Assembly (NCBI RefSeq): GCF_014170375.1
Contig: NZ_LZZW01000042.1
Location: forward strand, 33,244-97,243
Length of the DNA stretch: 64,000 nucleotides
From: Variovorax sp. UMC13
GTDB lineage: Bacteria; Pseudomonadota; Gammaproteobacteria; Burkholderiales; Burkholderiaceae_C
Reading direction: 5' to 3'
Shown one piece after another: positions 52,254-61,321 of this stretch. A model generated the notes under the pieces. The model made no database searches and was not told the origin of the DNA. It saw only the letters and a list, made by a program, of their open reading frames with translations. A program made the position numbers and the translations under genes. Every line of letters starts with the position of its first letter. The stretch's first letter is position 1.

Positions 52254-53690
52254 ATGAAGGGTAATTCGTCGTTCGTGGGTCTCGGCAACTCGTCCTTCGC
52301 GAGTCTGACGCCGGCCCCCGCGACAGTGGACGAAGCCGAGCCGTGGGTGCGCGGCGAGCTCATCCGCAGCCTGATGCGCGCGGCCCGCGGGTCCTACCTG
52401 CTGGCGGCCGCGCTCATGCCGGCCATGATCGGCCTGAGCTGGGGCCACGTGCCGCAGTGGCAGCTCTTCGTCTGGCTCGCGATCGGCATCGCCGCCACCG
52501 GCTGCCGCGTCTGGGGCGAGCGCCGCTACATGCGCGACTACGCCGACAAGGACTCGGTCTCGCAGCAGGAATTCGTCGACCGCTACCGCTGGCTGTGGGG
52601 CACCAGCGCCTTCGCCTGGGGCCTGTCGATCCTGATCTTCTTCGAGCGCACGCCGATCGTGAACCAGTTCATGAGCTGGCTCATCGTGGCCGGCGTCGCC
52701 ACCTTCCCGCTCAACGGGCTGGCGCTCTACCCGCCGCTGCTGCGCCGCTACGTCAACGTGCTGTTCATCACGATGATGAGCGCGGTGGCCTTCCGGGTGG
52801 TCGAGATGAACTTCCAGCGGCCGCACTTCCACTACGGTTTCCTGCTGCTGCCGGTGCTGCACTGGTGGCTGCTGCTGCGGGCCGGGCGCCGCATCCACGA
52901 GACCGCGCGCAACAGCTTCGAGCTGCTGTTCCACAACCACATCCTGATCAATTCGCTGACCCAGCAGCGCCAGGCCGCGGTCTCGGCCGTGGCCATGAAG
53001 AACCGCTTCCTGGCCAGCGCCGCGCACGACATGCGCCAGCCGGTGCTGGCGCTCTCGCTGTATGCCGACTGGCTGCGCAACGAGCCGGAACTGGTGCAGG
53101 AGATCGCGCCGAAGATCGTGCGTGCCACCCATGCGGTGAACGCGCTCTTCGACTCGCTGTTCGACCTGGCGCGCATCGACTCGGGCCAGGTGCGGCTGCA
53201 CATCGAGCGGGTGGACGTGGGCCAGTTGCTGCACGACCTGGAGCTGCAGTACCGGCCCGTGGCCGAGGCCAAGGGCCTGCGTTTCCGGGTCCATGTGAGC
53301 CGCGGCACGGTGCTGACCGACCCGATCCGGGTGCGCCGCATGATCGGCAACCTGCTGGCCAACGCCATCAAGTACACCAGCGAAGGCGGCATCCTGCTGG
53401 CGTCGCGCCAGACCCCCGACGGCCTGCGGGTCGAGGTGTGGGACACCGGCATCGGCATCGCGCGCGAGCACCTGCGCGACGTCTTCCTGGAGTTCTACAA
53501 GGTGGCCGACCATGCCGGCACCTCCGACGGCTTCGGCCTCGGCCTGGCCATCGTGGCCCGCCTGTCCCACGCGCTGGGCCACCCCGTGAGCGTCCGCTCC
53601 CGCCTCGGCCGCGGCAGCGTGTTCCGCGTGGCGCTGAACGACGCCGACGAATCCCAGGCCCAGACCCGGATCTCCGGCGCCGTCGGCTAA
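52254..53690 (+). CDS. Membrane sensor histidine kinase
   Basis: A 478-residue kinase. Five or six hydrophobic segments between about residues 45 and 210 form an integral membrane sensor without a large periplasmic domain. The H box is AAHDMRQPVLAL with His258, followed by the N box (GNLLANAIKYTSEGG), G1 (WDTGIGI) and G2 (DGFGLGLAIVARL). It is not a hybrid; no receiver domain is attached. The response regulator gene at 53929-54531 points toward it and is the likely partner. The signal sensed is unknown. Confidence 0.93.
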   Translation: MKGNSSFVGLGNSSFASLTPAPATVDEAEPWVRGELIRSLMRAARGSYLLAAALMPAMIGLSWGHVPQWQLFVWLAIGIAATGCRVWGERRYMRDYADKDSVSQQEFVDRYRWLWGTSAFAWGLSILIFFERTPIVNQFMSWLIVAGVATFPLNGLALYPPLLRRYVNVLFITMMSAVAFRVVEMNFQRPHFHYGFLLLPVLHWWLLLRAGRRIHETARNSFELLFHNHILINSLTQQRQAAVSAVAMKNRFLASAAHDMRQPVLALSLYADWLRNEPELVQEIAPKIVRATHAVNALFDSLFDLARIDSGQVRLHIERVDVGQLLHDLELQYRPVAEAKGLRFRVHVSRGTVLTDPIRVRRMIGNLLANAIKYTSEGGILLASRQTPDGLRVEVWDTGIGIAREHLRDVFLEFYKVADHAGTSDGFGLGLAIVARLSHALGHPVSVRSRLGRGSVFRVALNDADESQAQTRISGAVG

Positions 53691-53708
53691 GAAGGCCGAA
53701 TAGAAACA

Positions 53709-53734
53709 AAAATGCCCTCGACAGAGGGCATTTT
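53709..53734. terminator. Bidirectional terminator between kinase and response regulator genes
   Basis: AAAATGCCCTC and GAGGGCATTTT form an eleven-base-pair stem with a GACA loop. Terminal A and T tracts on both sides allow it to work in either direction. It lies 18 bases after the kinase stop. Confidence 0.88.
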
Positions 53735-53740
53735 CAATTC

Positions 53741-53932
53741 CAGGGACACCGCAGAACCGGCTTCGCCGGGCTGCCGGTGTCGCCCCCGGAGGGGGAGGGC
53801 GAAGCGACACGCAGTGCGCGCCGCCTTCGGGGGAGAGCCAAGTGCAGCGGCTCCGCCGGGCCGCCGGTGTCGCCCCCGGAGGGGGGAGGGCGAAGCGACA
53901 CGAAGTGCGCCCCGCCTTCGGGGGGGAATCAA
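53741..53932 (+). repeat. Tandem pair of dispersed intergenic repeats
   Basis: Two units of roughly 90-95 bases follow each other. Both contain GGCT(T/C)CGCCGGGC, GCCGGTGTCGCCCCCGGAGG, GGGCGAAGCGACAC and a GTGCGC-CGCCTTCGGGGG end. The first begins near 53741 with GGGACACCGCAGAACC, the second near 53840. The copy at 30883-30981 has the same sequence in the opposite orientation. The units contain nested palindromes (GCCGGGC region; CCCCCGGAGGGGG). The second unit ends at the stop of the response regulator gene. Confidence 0.82.
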
Positions 53933-54531
53933 GAAGTCGACAGCAAGCCGTGGTTGCGCGCATGGTGCAGCGCCTGGGTCCGGCTCTTCACGCCCAGCCG
54001 GCGGAACAGGCGCCACAGGTGCACCTTCACCGTGTGCTCGCTGATCTCCAGTTCGGCCGCGATGTCGCGGTTGCTCATGCCCTTGTCGAGCATCGCGATC
54101 AGCTGGGTCTGGCGCTTGGACAGCTTGCTGCTGGTGGACGCCGCCAGCGATTCCTCGGCCTCGGCGTCGGCCATCAGCAGGCCGCGCAGCACCGCGGCCA
54201 GTTCGGCCGAGCTGGCGGACTTCTCGATGTAGGTGTCGGCACCGGCTTCGATGCAGGCCTCTTCCATGTCGGCGGCCGGCGAAGCCGAATACACGGCGAT
54301 CGGCACGTCGGGGTAGATCTGCTTGACCGCGATCACGCCCGAGCAGCCGGTGGTGTCGGGCAGTTTCAGGTCCAGGCAGAACAGGTCGGGCATGCCGTGC
54401 TGCTTGACCGCGTTGGTCAGCTTGTCGAGCCGTTCCAGCTCGACGATGTTCTCGGCGGGCCGAAGGCGGCGCAGCACCATCACGATGGCGTCGCGCATCA
54501 GGGGATGATCGTCGATGACGTAAATGCTCAT
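53929..54531 (-). CDS. NarL/FixJ-type response regulator
   Basis: A 200-residue two-component regulator. The receiver domain has Asp7-Asp8 (YVIDDHP), the phosphoacceptor Asp54 (FCLDLKLPD) and the lysine in TYIEKSAS. The C-terminal LuxR-type helix-turn-helix is KLSKRQTQLIAMLDKGMSNRDIAAELEISEHTVKVHLWRLFRRLG. It converges with the histidine kinase gene, its probable partner, across a terminator and two repeats. Target genes are unknown. Confidence 0.94.
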   Translation of the reverse strand: MSIYVIDDHPLMRDAIVMVLRRLRPAENIVELERLDKLTNAVKQHGMPDLFCLDLKLPDTTGCSGVIAVKQIYPDVPIAVYSASPAADMEEACIEAGADTYIEKSASSAELAAVLRGLLMADAEAEESLAASTSSKLSKRQTQLIAMLDKGMSNRDIAAELEISEHTVKVHLWRLFRRLGVKSRTQALHHARNHGLLSTS

Positions 54532-54591
54532 GGTTTGCTTTCTTTGTGCACGCGCGGCCTGGGGTGGCGGTCTCTCGCGTTGATTCTTGGT

Positions 54592-55917
54592 TTAACCACC
54601 GCTGGCCAACCGGGCCAGCACCTCCAATGCGTCCGTCGCCGCACGCAAGCCCGCATTGTCAACCGGTTCCAGCTGTTCGGCGAGTGCGGCCAGCGCGGCG
54701 CCGCGATCGGCCTGCAATGTGCCGATGGCCCGGCCGGCTTCCTGGGGGGAGGCGAAGGCGCGGCTCTGCAGCAGCAGCGTGCCGTCGGCGTCGAGCAGCT
54801 TGAAGTAGAAGCGGCCGTCGCTCTCGCGGTATTGCTTGAAGGCGGGTTTGGCGGTCTTGGCGGCCTTCGGGGCGGCGGCCGCGGCCGGCGTCTCGAGCTT
54901 GCGCAGGCCCACCGCGTGGCGCAGCCGGCCGATGAAGGGGCGCGACAGCGCACGCGCCTTCTCGGCGCCGGCCAGCAGGATGCGCTCGATCTGGGCCGGG
55001 TCGTTGATCAGTTCCTCGTAGCGCGCGCGCAGCGGCGCGATCTCGCGGTCGATGCGCTCGAACACGGTCTGCTTGGCCTCGCTCCAGGCGATGCCGTCGG
55101 CGAAGGCGCGGCGCAGGGCCTCGGTTTCCTCGGCGTCGGCGAAGGCCTGGTAGATCTGGAACAGCGCCGAGCCCTCGGTGTCCTTGGGTTCGCCCGGCGC
55201 GCGCGAGTCGGTCACGATGCTGCCGATGAGCTTCTGCAGCTGGGCGCGCGGCGTGAACAGCGGGATCGTGTTGTCGTAGCTCTTGCTCATCTTGCGGCCG
55301 TCGAGGCCGGGCAGGGTGGCCACCGCCTCGTCGATGTCGGCTTCGGGCAGCGTGAAGTGCTCGCCGTAGAGGTGGTTGAAGCGCTGCGCCATGTCGCGCG
55401 CCATCTCGATGTGCTGGACCTGGTCGCGGCCCACCGGCACCTTGTGGGCGTTGAACATCAGGATGTCCGCGCCCATCAGCACCGGGTACATGAACAGGCC
55501 GGCGCTCACGTCGGCGTCCGGGTCCTCGCCCTTGGCGGTGTTCTTGTCGACCGAGGCCTTGTAGGCATGGGCGCGGTTGAGCAGGCCCTTGCCGGTGACA
55601 CAGGTCAGGAACCAGCTGAGTTCGGGGATCTCGGGGATGTCCGACTGGCGGTAGAAGGTCACGCGCTCGGGGTCCAGGCCGCAGGCCAGCCAGGTGGCGG
55701 CGATCTCCAGCGTCGAGCGCTGGATGCGGGCCGGGTCGTCGACCTTGATCAGCGAGTGGTAGTCGGCCAGGAAGTAGAAGCTCTGCACCTCGGCCCGGCG
55801 GCTGAAGCGCACCGAGTGGCGCACCGAGCCCACGTAGTTGCCCAGGTGCGGCGTGCCGCTGGTCGTGATGCCGGTGAGGACGCGGAGGGTGGCGGGAGAA
55901 GGAGAAGAGGTGGTCAT
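54592..55917 (-). CDS. trpS: Tryptophan-tRNA ligase with C-terminal DUF1508-like extension
   Basis: A 441-residue class I synthetase charging tRNA-Trp. The HIGH-type motif is TPHLGNYVGS and the KMSKS motif is intact (GRKMSKSYDN). The catalytic part ends near residue 340, as in E. coli TrpS (334 aa). About 100 extra residues follow: an Ala/Lys linker, then FKQYRESDGRFYFKLLDADGTLLLQSRAFASPQEAGRAIGTLQ, which resembles the DUF1508/YegP beta-sheet repeat. It is the last gene of a five-gene run starting with the PHP phosphatase at 59097; the M50 gene ends 19 bases upstream. Confidence 0.96.
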   Translation of the reverse strand: MTTSSPSPATLRVLTGITTSGTPHLGNYVGSVRHSVRFSRRAEVQSFYFLADYHSLIKVDDPARIQRSTLEIAATWLACGLDPERVTFYRQSDIPEIPELSWFLTCVTGKGLLNRAHAYKASVDKNTAKGEDPDADVSAGLFMYPVLMGADILMFNAHKVPVGRDQVQHIEMARDMAQRFNHLYGEHFTLPEADIDEAVATLPGLDGRKMSKSYDNTIPLFTPRAQLQKLIGSIVTDSRAPGEPKDTEGSALFQIYQAFADAEETEALRRAFADGIAWSEAKQTVFERIDREIAPLRARYEELINDPAQIERILLAGAEKARALSRPFIGRLRHAVGLRKLETPAAAAAPKAAKTAKPAFKQYRESDGRFYFKLLDADGTLLLQSRAFASPQEAGRAIGTLQADRGAALAALAEQLEPVDNAGLRAATDALEVLARLASGG

Positions 55918-55936
55918 GACGGGGAACGAATCGGGC

Positions 55937-56608
55937 TTAGCGCAACAGCGCGGTGAGCGGCGAGATCAGCAGGCCGATGGCCTGCGAGCCGAAGGCCATG
56001 AGCGGCTGCAGCCACCAGGTGCTGACGATACCCGCCAGCACCAGCGCCATCACGATGAAGAAGCCGTAGGGCTCGATGCGGATCAGCAGGGTCTGGGCGC
56101 CGCCGCGCGGCAGCAGGCCGGCCAGCACGCGGCCGCCGTCGAGCGGCGGCAGCGGGAACAGGTTGAAGGCCCACATCACCAGGTTGACCAGCACGCCGCC
56201 CTGCGCCATCTTGAGGAAGAAGGTTTCATTGATGCCGGCGGCCAGCAGCCCGACCAGCAGCAGCGCCCAGCCGATCGCCATCACGAAGTTGGAGGCCGGC
56301 CCGGCCAGCGCGACCCAGATCATGTCGCGCTTGGGGTTGCGCAGCCGGCCGAACTGGACCGGCACCGGCTTGGCGTAGCCGAACAGGAAGGCGCCCGAGG
56401 TCGCGAAATACAGCATCAGCGGCATCAGGATGGTGCCGACCGGGTCGATGTGCTTGAGCGGGTTGAGCGTCACGCGGCCGAGCACATAGGCCGTGTTGTC
56501 GCCGAAATGCCGGGCCGCATAGCCGTGGGCCGCTTCGTGCACGGTGATCGCGAAGACCACCGGCAAGGCGTAGATCAGGACGGTTTGAACGAGGTTGGAG
56601 ATATCCAC
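55937..56608 (-). CDS. M50-family site-2 protease-like membrane protein
   Basis: A 223-residue polytopic membrane metalloprotease homologue. HEAAH (about residues 24-28) supplies two zinc ligands and the catalytic Glu; NLFPLPPLDGGRV near residue 150 supplies the Asp ligand. It lacks a PDZ or CBS domain, so it belongs to the minimal group whose substrates are unknown. It stands between yciO and trpS in a gene order that is common in Betaproteobacteria. Confidence 0.92.
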   Translation of the reverse strand: MDISNLVQTVLIYALPVVFAITVHEAAHGYAARHFGDNTAYVLGRVTLNPLKHIDPVGTILMPLMLYFATSGAFLFGYAKPVPVQFGRLRNPKRDMIWVALAGPASNFVMAIGWALLLVGLLAAGINETFFLKMAQGGVLVNLVMWAFNLFPLPPLDGGRVLAGLLPRGGAQTLLIRIEPYGFFIVMALVLAGIVSTWWLQPLMAFGSQAIGLLISPLTALLR

Positions 56609-56658
56609 CGGGCGATTGTCTCAGACGCTCCCGACGCGCTGGCCGGCCCGGCCGGGCC

Positions 56659-57294
56659 TCACAGGCCCAGCACCGCCACCGGGCCCCGGCCCTGGCGCAC
56701 CACCACCGGATCGTCGCCGGTGCCCATGGGCGTGAGGTCGACCACGGTGGTCGGCTCGGAGGCGCAGGCGCCGGCGTCGATCACCGCGCCGATCTGCTTC
56801 TCGAAGCGCTCGCGGATCTGCTGGGCGTCGTTCAGGGGCTCGGTCTCGCCCGGCGGGATCAGCGTGGTCGCGAGCAGCGGCGCGCCGTGCAGCGCGAGCA
56901 GCTCGCCCAGCACCTTGTGGTCGGGCACGCGCAGGCCGATGGTCTTGCGCTGCGGATGGCTCACCCGGCGCGGCACTTCCTTGGTCGCCTCGAGCAGGAA
57001 GGTGTAGGGCCCGGGCGTCGCGGCCTTGAGCAGCCGGTACTGCTTGTTGTCGACCTTGGCGTAGTTGGCCAGTTCGCTCAGGTCGCGGCACAGCAGCGTC
57101 AGGTGGTGCTTGTCGTCGACCTGGCGGATGCGGCGCAGCCGGTCGACCGCGTCCTTGTCGTCGAGGTGGCAGGCCAGCGCGTAGCTGGAGTCGGTCGGCA
57201 CCGCGATCACCTCGCCGCGCTCGAGCAGCGCCACGGCCTGCTTGAGCAGGCGTTGCTGCGGGTTCTCGGGATGGACTTCGAAGAATTGCGCCAT
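56659..57294 (-). CDS. yciO: YciO/Sua5-YrdC family protein (threonylcarbamoyl-AMP synthase-like)
   Basis: A 211-residue YrdC-fold protein. AVPTDSSYALACHLDDKDAVDRLRRIRQVDDKHHLTLLC is the nucleotide and threonine-binding core, followed by TPGPYTFLLEATKEVPRRV and IGLRVPDH. Overall it is closer to YciO than to TsaC/Sua5; YciO has weak or uncertain TC-AMP synthase activity. In E. coli yciO is next to the PHP phosphatase gene rnm (yciV), and a PHP gene of that type lies two genes upstream here. The start at 57294 is chosen because it is family-like (MAQFFEVHPENPQQR). Confidence 0.9.
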   Translation of the reverse strand: MAQFFEVHPENPQQRLLKQAVALLERGEVIAVPTDSSYALACHLDDKDAVDRLRRIRQVDDKHHLTLLCRDLSELANYAKVDNKQYRLLKAATPGPYTFLLEATKEVPRRVSHPQRKTIGLRVPDHKVLGELLALHGAPLLATTLIPPGETEPLNDAQQIRERFEKQIGAVIDAGACASEPTTVVDLTPMGTGDDPVVVRQGRGPVAVLGL

Positions 57295-57298
57295 GGGG

Positions 57299-58246
57299 TC
57301 AGCCTTCCACTGGTTCGATCGGGACACGGCGCTCGCGCACCGTCAGCCAGGCGCCGGCCGCGCCGCAGATGGCGATCATGCCCATGCCGACCAGCGACAC
57401 CACGTCGGGCACCTGGGAGAACATGAGCCAGCCACCGAGCATCGCGAAGGCGATCTGGGCATAGAGATAGGGGGTGAGCGTGGAGGCCGGGGCGCGCTGG
57501 TAGGCCAGGATCAGCATGAAATGCCCGACCGTGCCGGTCAGCCCCATCAGGCCCAGCAGCGCCCACCAGTGCCACGAGGGCAGGGCCTGCCAGACGAAGG
57601 GCAGCGCCACCGACGCCAGCAGCGTGCCGACCCAGCCGGTGTAGAAGTGCATGGTCAGCGGGTTCTCGGTCTGCGCCAGCTTGCTGGTCAGCACCTGGAA
57701 GCAGGCGTTGCTCGCCACCAGCCCCAGCGGCAGCAGCACCGCCCAGTTGAAGGCGCCGCCGCCCGGACGCAGGATCACCAGCGTGCCCAGGAAGCCGCCC
57801 GCCACCAGCGTCCAGCGCAGCACCGACACCTGCTCCTTGAGCACCGTGGCCGCCAGCAGCGTGACCGCCAGCGGCGCGATCAGCACGATCGAGGTGAACT
57901 CGGCCAGCGGCATGTAGCGCAGGCTGAAGAAGGCGAAGATGCTGGTCGTGAGCAGCAGCGCGCCGCGCAGCGCGTGGTACTTCGGGTGGCGGGTGCGCAG
58001 CAGCGCGGTGCCGTGGCGCGGCAGCAGCACCAGCGTGGTGGCCACCGCCTGGAAGGCGTAGCGGAACCAGACGCCCATCAGGATCGGCACCGCGGTGATC
58101 GAGATCTTGGTGGCGGTGTCGAGCGTGGCGAAGCAGGCCACCGCGACCATCACCAGGCCGATGCCCGCGAGGATGCGCTCCGAAGCCAGGTCGCGGGTGG
58201 GGCGCGAGGGGGTGTGCGCCGCGGCGTCTTCCTGCGCAGCGCTCAC
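57299..58246 (-). CDS. EamA-domain DMT-superfamily transporter
   Basis: A 315-residue inner-membrane protein with about ten hydrophobic segments in two EamA repeats. The first covers about residues 28-160 (FATLDTATKISI; RYMPLAEFTSIVLIAPLAVTLLA) and the second about 165-300 (LILAYQRAPASTLTPYLYAQIAFAMLGGWLMF). Members export metabolites, often amino acids or purines; the cargo here is unknown. The start overlaps the PHP gene stop by four bases and its stop lies four bases from the yciO start, so it is inserted in the conserved phosphatase-yciO-M50-trpS run. Confidence 0.92.
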   Translation of the reverse strand: MSAAQEDAAAHTPSRPTRDLASERILAGIGLVMVAVACFATLDTATKISITAVPILMGVWFRYAFQAVATTLVLLPRHGTALLRTRHPKYHALRGALLLTTSIFAFFSLRYMPLAEFTSIVLIAPLAVTLLAATVLKEQVSVLRWTLVAGGFLGTLVILRPGGGAFNWAVLLPLGLVASNACFQVLTSKLAQTENPLTMHFYTGWVGTLLASVALPFVWQALPSWHWWALLGLMGLTGTVGHFMLILAYQRAPASTLTPYLYAQIAFAMLGGWLMFSQVPDVVSLVGMGMIAICGAAGAWLTVRERRVPIEPVEG

Positions 58247-59097
58247 TGAATGCGGTCTTCGAGTAGTTCCCAGACCGGGGTCAGCGTGCCGGGCAGCCAG
58301 GGCAGCTTGCCCAGGTCCATGTGGCTCTCGTCGGGGCTGTGGAAGTCGCTGCCGCGCGAGGCGGCGAAGCCGTATTCGATCGCCTTCTCGGCGTACTCGA
58401 CGTATTCGGCCGGCGCATGGCTGCCGGTCACGACCTCGATCGCGCGGCCGCCGTGGGCCTGGAACTCGGTGAAGAGCGCATGCTCCTCGTTGGCCGTGAA
58501 GTTGTAACGGCCCGGGTGCGCGACCACCGCGATGCCGCCGGCCTCGGTGATCCAGTGCACCGCGTCCTTGAGCGTGGCCCAGCGGTGCGGCACGTAGCCG
58601 GGCTTGCCTTCGGTCAGGTACTTGCGGAACACCTCGGGCGTGTCCTTGCAGACGCCGCTCTCGACCAGGAAGCGCGCGAAATGCGTGCGCGAGATCAGTT
58701 CGGGGTTGCCCACGAAGCGCAGCGCGCCCTCGTAGGCGCCCAGGATGCCGACCTTGGCCAGCCCCTCGGACATCTCCTGCGCCCGGACGCCGCGGCCGCC
58801 GCGCGTGGCCAGCAGCCCGGCGCGCAGGCCGGCGTCGTCGGGGTCGAAGCCCAGGCCGACGATGTGCACGGTCTCGCCGGCGAAGGTCACGGAGATCTCG
58901 GCGCCGGTCAGGTATTTCATGCCGTGGGCCCGGGCCGCGGCGATGGCGCGGTGCTGGCCGCCGATCTCGTCGTGGTCGGTCAGGGCCCAGAGCTCGACGC
59001 CGTTGGCGGCCGCCCGTTCGGCCAGCGCTTCGGGCGTGAGCGTGCCGTCGGACACCACGGAGTGGCAGTGCAGGTCGGCGTTGAGGATGGAAGGCAC
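58243..59097 (-). CDS. PHP-domain phosphatase (3',5'-nucleoside bisphosphate phosphatase / RNase AM type)
   Basis: A 284-residue PHP metal-dependent phosphoesterase. DLHCHSVVSDGTLTP (residues 8-22) gives the first metal ligands, WALTDHDEIGG the second group, and VVAHPGRY and SRGSDFHSPDE the rest. This layout matches TrpH/YciV (Rnm), which removes phosphate from pAp-type nucleotides and trims RNA 5' ends. It is the first gene of the run that ends with trpS. Confidence 0.92.
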   Translation of the reverse strand: MPSILNADLHCHSVVSDGTLTPEALAERAAANGVELWALTDHDEIGGQHRAIAAARAHGMKYLTGAEISVTFAGETVHIVGLGFDPDDAGLRAGLLATRGGRGVRAQEMSEGLAKVGILGAYEGALRFVGNPELISRTHFARFLVESGVCKDTPEVFRKYLTEGKPGYVPHRWATLKDAVHWITEAGGIAVVAHPGRYNFTANEEHALFTEFQAHGGRAIEVVTGSHAPAEYVEYAEKAIEYGFAASRGSDFHSPDESHMDLGKLPWLPGTLTPVWELLEDRIQ

Positions 59098-59175
59098 GCC
59101 CCGATTTTAGGCCTTCGCCTCAAAGGCCGCCGGGCACGCCCGCGACAACCCTGCGCGGCGCTCCGGCCGCGCGCC

Positions 59176-60210
59176 TCAGCCGTCCTTGCGGCGCAGCGCC
59201 AGCCAGGCCGCCACGACGGTGAAGACCAGCACGATGGTCACCACGATCCAGAAGCCGTGCGGATGGTCGGCCAGCGGGATGCCGCCCACGTTCATGCCGA
59301 ACAGGCCGGCCAGGATGTTGATCGGCAGCGCCAGCACGGTCACCACCGTCAGCACGAACAGGCTGCGGCCGTTGTCCTCGTTGACGCTGGCCGCGATCTC
59401 CTCCTGCAGCAGCTTGATGCGTTCCTGCAGCCCCTGCATGTCGCGCAGCACCACCGAGAACTCCTCGGTCGCGCCGCGCAGTTCCTGCACGTCGTCCTCG
59501 GCCATCCAGGCCGGCGGGTGCTGCAGCAGCCGGAACAGCGAGGCCGGCTCGGGCGCCAGCAGCCGCTGCAGCCGCACCAGCAGCCGGCGCAGCACGCCCA
59601 GGCGGGCGCGCTTGTGGTCGAGGCGGCCGCTGAGCAGCTCGTCCTCGACACCGTCGATGCGGGTGGTCACGCCGCGAACGATGTCGACCAGTCCGTCGGC
59701 CTGGGTGCGCATCAGCTGTTCCAGCAGGGCCACGCTGGAGCGCGGCGACTGGCCGTTGCGCACCGCGGTGCGCAGTGCGTCCACCGTGCGCAGCGGCTGG
59801 GTGCGGGCCGTGACCACCAGCTGCGGCCCGACGCTGGCCCAGAGCGTGGCGATGTCCGAGGGCTCGAAGCCGAAGTCGAAGTGCACGTCGTTCACCACCG
59901 CGATCAGGGCGTCCTCGTCGCGCTCGATGCGGGTCGAATGGGTGCCGTCCTTGAGCGTTTCGTAGAAGGTGTCGCTCAGGCCGGCGTGGCGCAGCATCCA
60001 GCGCTCGGCCTGGGTGTGGTTGAGGTTGAAGTGCAGCCAGAGGAAGGCCGCCGGCGTTTTTTCGCCGGCCAGCCACTGCGCGGCCTCGGCCGCGTCGACC
60101 GCGCGCGCCGCGCCGCCGCCGTCCGGGCCGTCGAACAGGTAGGCGCAGATCAGGCCGGCATCGTCGGGGCCGGTTTGCAGGGCGGCCGGGCCGGTGCCGG
60201 GCGTTGTCAT
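59176..60210 (-). CDS. CorA-family divalent cation transporter (ZntB-like)
   Basis: A 344-residue protein with a large soluble N-terminal domain, long charged helices at about residues 190-285, and two C-terminal transmembrane segments near 290-340. The signature GMN is present between them (LFGMNVGGIP). ZntB proteins have similar length and a G-M-N pore loop, CorA likewise; the metal (Mg, Zn, Co or Ni) cannot be decided. The start at 60210 is preferred over 60261 because the extension is atypical. Divergent from ppk2. Confidence 0.9.
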   Translation of the reverse strand: MTTPGTGPAALQTGPDDAGLICAYLFDGPDGGGAARAVDAAEAAQWLAGEKTPAAFLWLHFNLNHTQAERWMLRHAGLSDTFYETLKDGTHSTRIERDEDALIAVVNDVHFDFGFEPSDIATLWASVGPQLVVTARTQPLRTVDALRTAVRNGQSPRSSVALLEQLMRTQADGLVDIVRGVTTRIDGVEDELLSGRLDHKRARLGVLRRLLVRLQRLLAPEPASLFRLLQHPPAWMAEDDVQELRGATEEFSVVLRDMQGLQERIKLLQEEIAASVNEDNGRSLFVLTVVTVLALPINILAGLFGMNVGGIPLADHPHGFWIVVTIVLVFTVVAAWLALRRKDG

Positions 60211-60351
60211 GGTCAAGAGCGCATGTCGGACAAGGAGGAGAGGCCGATGCTTGCGCGCCAATGTGACAGCCGCATGTCAGTGTCGGGAAAGTGTCATGTC
60301 GCCGTCACAACGGCTCGTCAGCATCCCTTCACCTCCTTCAGAGCCCACGCC

Positions 60352-61269
60352 ATGTCCCTGCCCAATGCACACCCCGACCACGAAGACCTGATGCGCCGCA
60401 TCGCCCGCGACCTGGTCGACAGCTACGACGAGGAGCTGGAGCTCGAGATCGAGGACCGCAACGTCGACGAGGACGGCGCGCCCGTCGGCATCGACAAGGC
60501 GGCCCGCGCGGCCTATTTCCGCGAGCTGTTCCGCCTCCAGGGCGAGCTGGTCAAGCTGCAGGACTGGGTGCAGCACAGCAAGCAGAAGGTGGTGATCCTG
60601 TTCGAGGGCCGCGACGCGGCCGGCAAGGGCGGCGTGATCAAGCGCATCACCCAGCGGCTGAACCCGCGCGTGGCCCGGGTCGCCGCGCTGCCCGCGCCCA
60701 ACGACCGCGAACGCACCCAGTGGTATTTCCAGCGCTACGTGGCCCACCTGCCGGCCGCCGGCGAGATGGTGTTGTTCGACCGCAGCTGGTACAACCGCGC
60801 CGGCGTCGAGCATGTGATGGGCTTCTGCACCGACGACGAGTACGAGGAGTTCTTCCGCACCGTGCCCGACTTCGAGCGCATGCTGGTCCGCTCGGGCATC
60901 ACGCTGATCAAGTACTGGTTCTCGATCACCGACGACGAGCAGCACCTGCGCTTCCTGGGCCGCATCCACGACCCGCTCAAGCAGTGGAAGCTGAGCCCGA
61001 TGGACCTGGAAAGCCGCCGCCGCTGGGAGGAATACACCAAGGCCAAGGAGACGATGCTGGAGCGCACCCACATCCCCGAGGCACCTTGGTGGGTGGTGCA
61101 GGCGGTCGACAAGAAGAAGGCGCGGCTGAACTGCATCGCCCACCTGCTCGACCAGCTGCCCTACCGCGAGGTGCTGCATGCACCGGTCGATCTGCCGGCC
61201 CGGGTGCGCAACCCGGACTACCTGCGCCAGCCGGTGCCGGCGGCGATGTACGTGCCCGAGCGTTACTGA
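60352..61269 (+). CDS. ppk2: Polyphosphate kinase 2
   Basis: A 305-residue cytoplasmic enzyme of the PPK2 family, which uses polyphosphate to phosphorylate nucleotides. Walker A is FEGRDAAGKGGVIKRI, Walker B with its lid motif is LFDRSWYNRAGVEHVMGF, and KYWFSITDDEQHLRF and PWWVVQAVDKKKARLNCI complete the core. About 65 acidic residues precede the kinase core, as in class I PPK2. The ATG at 60352 has CTCCTTCAGAGCCCACGCC upstream with no perfect Shine-Dalgarno. The next gene follows after 52 bases. Confidence 0.95.
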   Translation: MSLPNAHPDHEDLMRRIARDLVDSYDEELELEIEDRNVDEDGAPVGIDKAARAAYFRELFRLQGELVKLQDWVQHSKQKVVILFEGRDAAGKGGVIKRITQRLNPRVARVAALPAPNDRERTQWYFQRYVAHLPAAGEMVLFDRSWYNRAGVEHVMGFCTDDEYEEFFRTVPDFERMLVRSGITLIKYWFSITDDEQHLRFLGRIHDPLKQWKLSPMDLESRRRWEEYTKAKETMLERTHIPEAPWWVVQAVDKKKARLNCIAHLLDQLPYREVLHAPVDLPARVRNPDYLRQPVPAAMYVPERY

Positions 61270-61321
61270 GGCGCAACAGGGTAGACGATCGGGCACCGGC
61301 GGAAGCTGCTACCGTGCGCCC

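Noticed and set aside
53741..53932. CRISPR-like array
   Set aside because: Only two long units with no distinct spacers, and no cas genes; the same unit occurs singly elsewhere.
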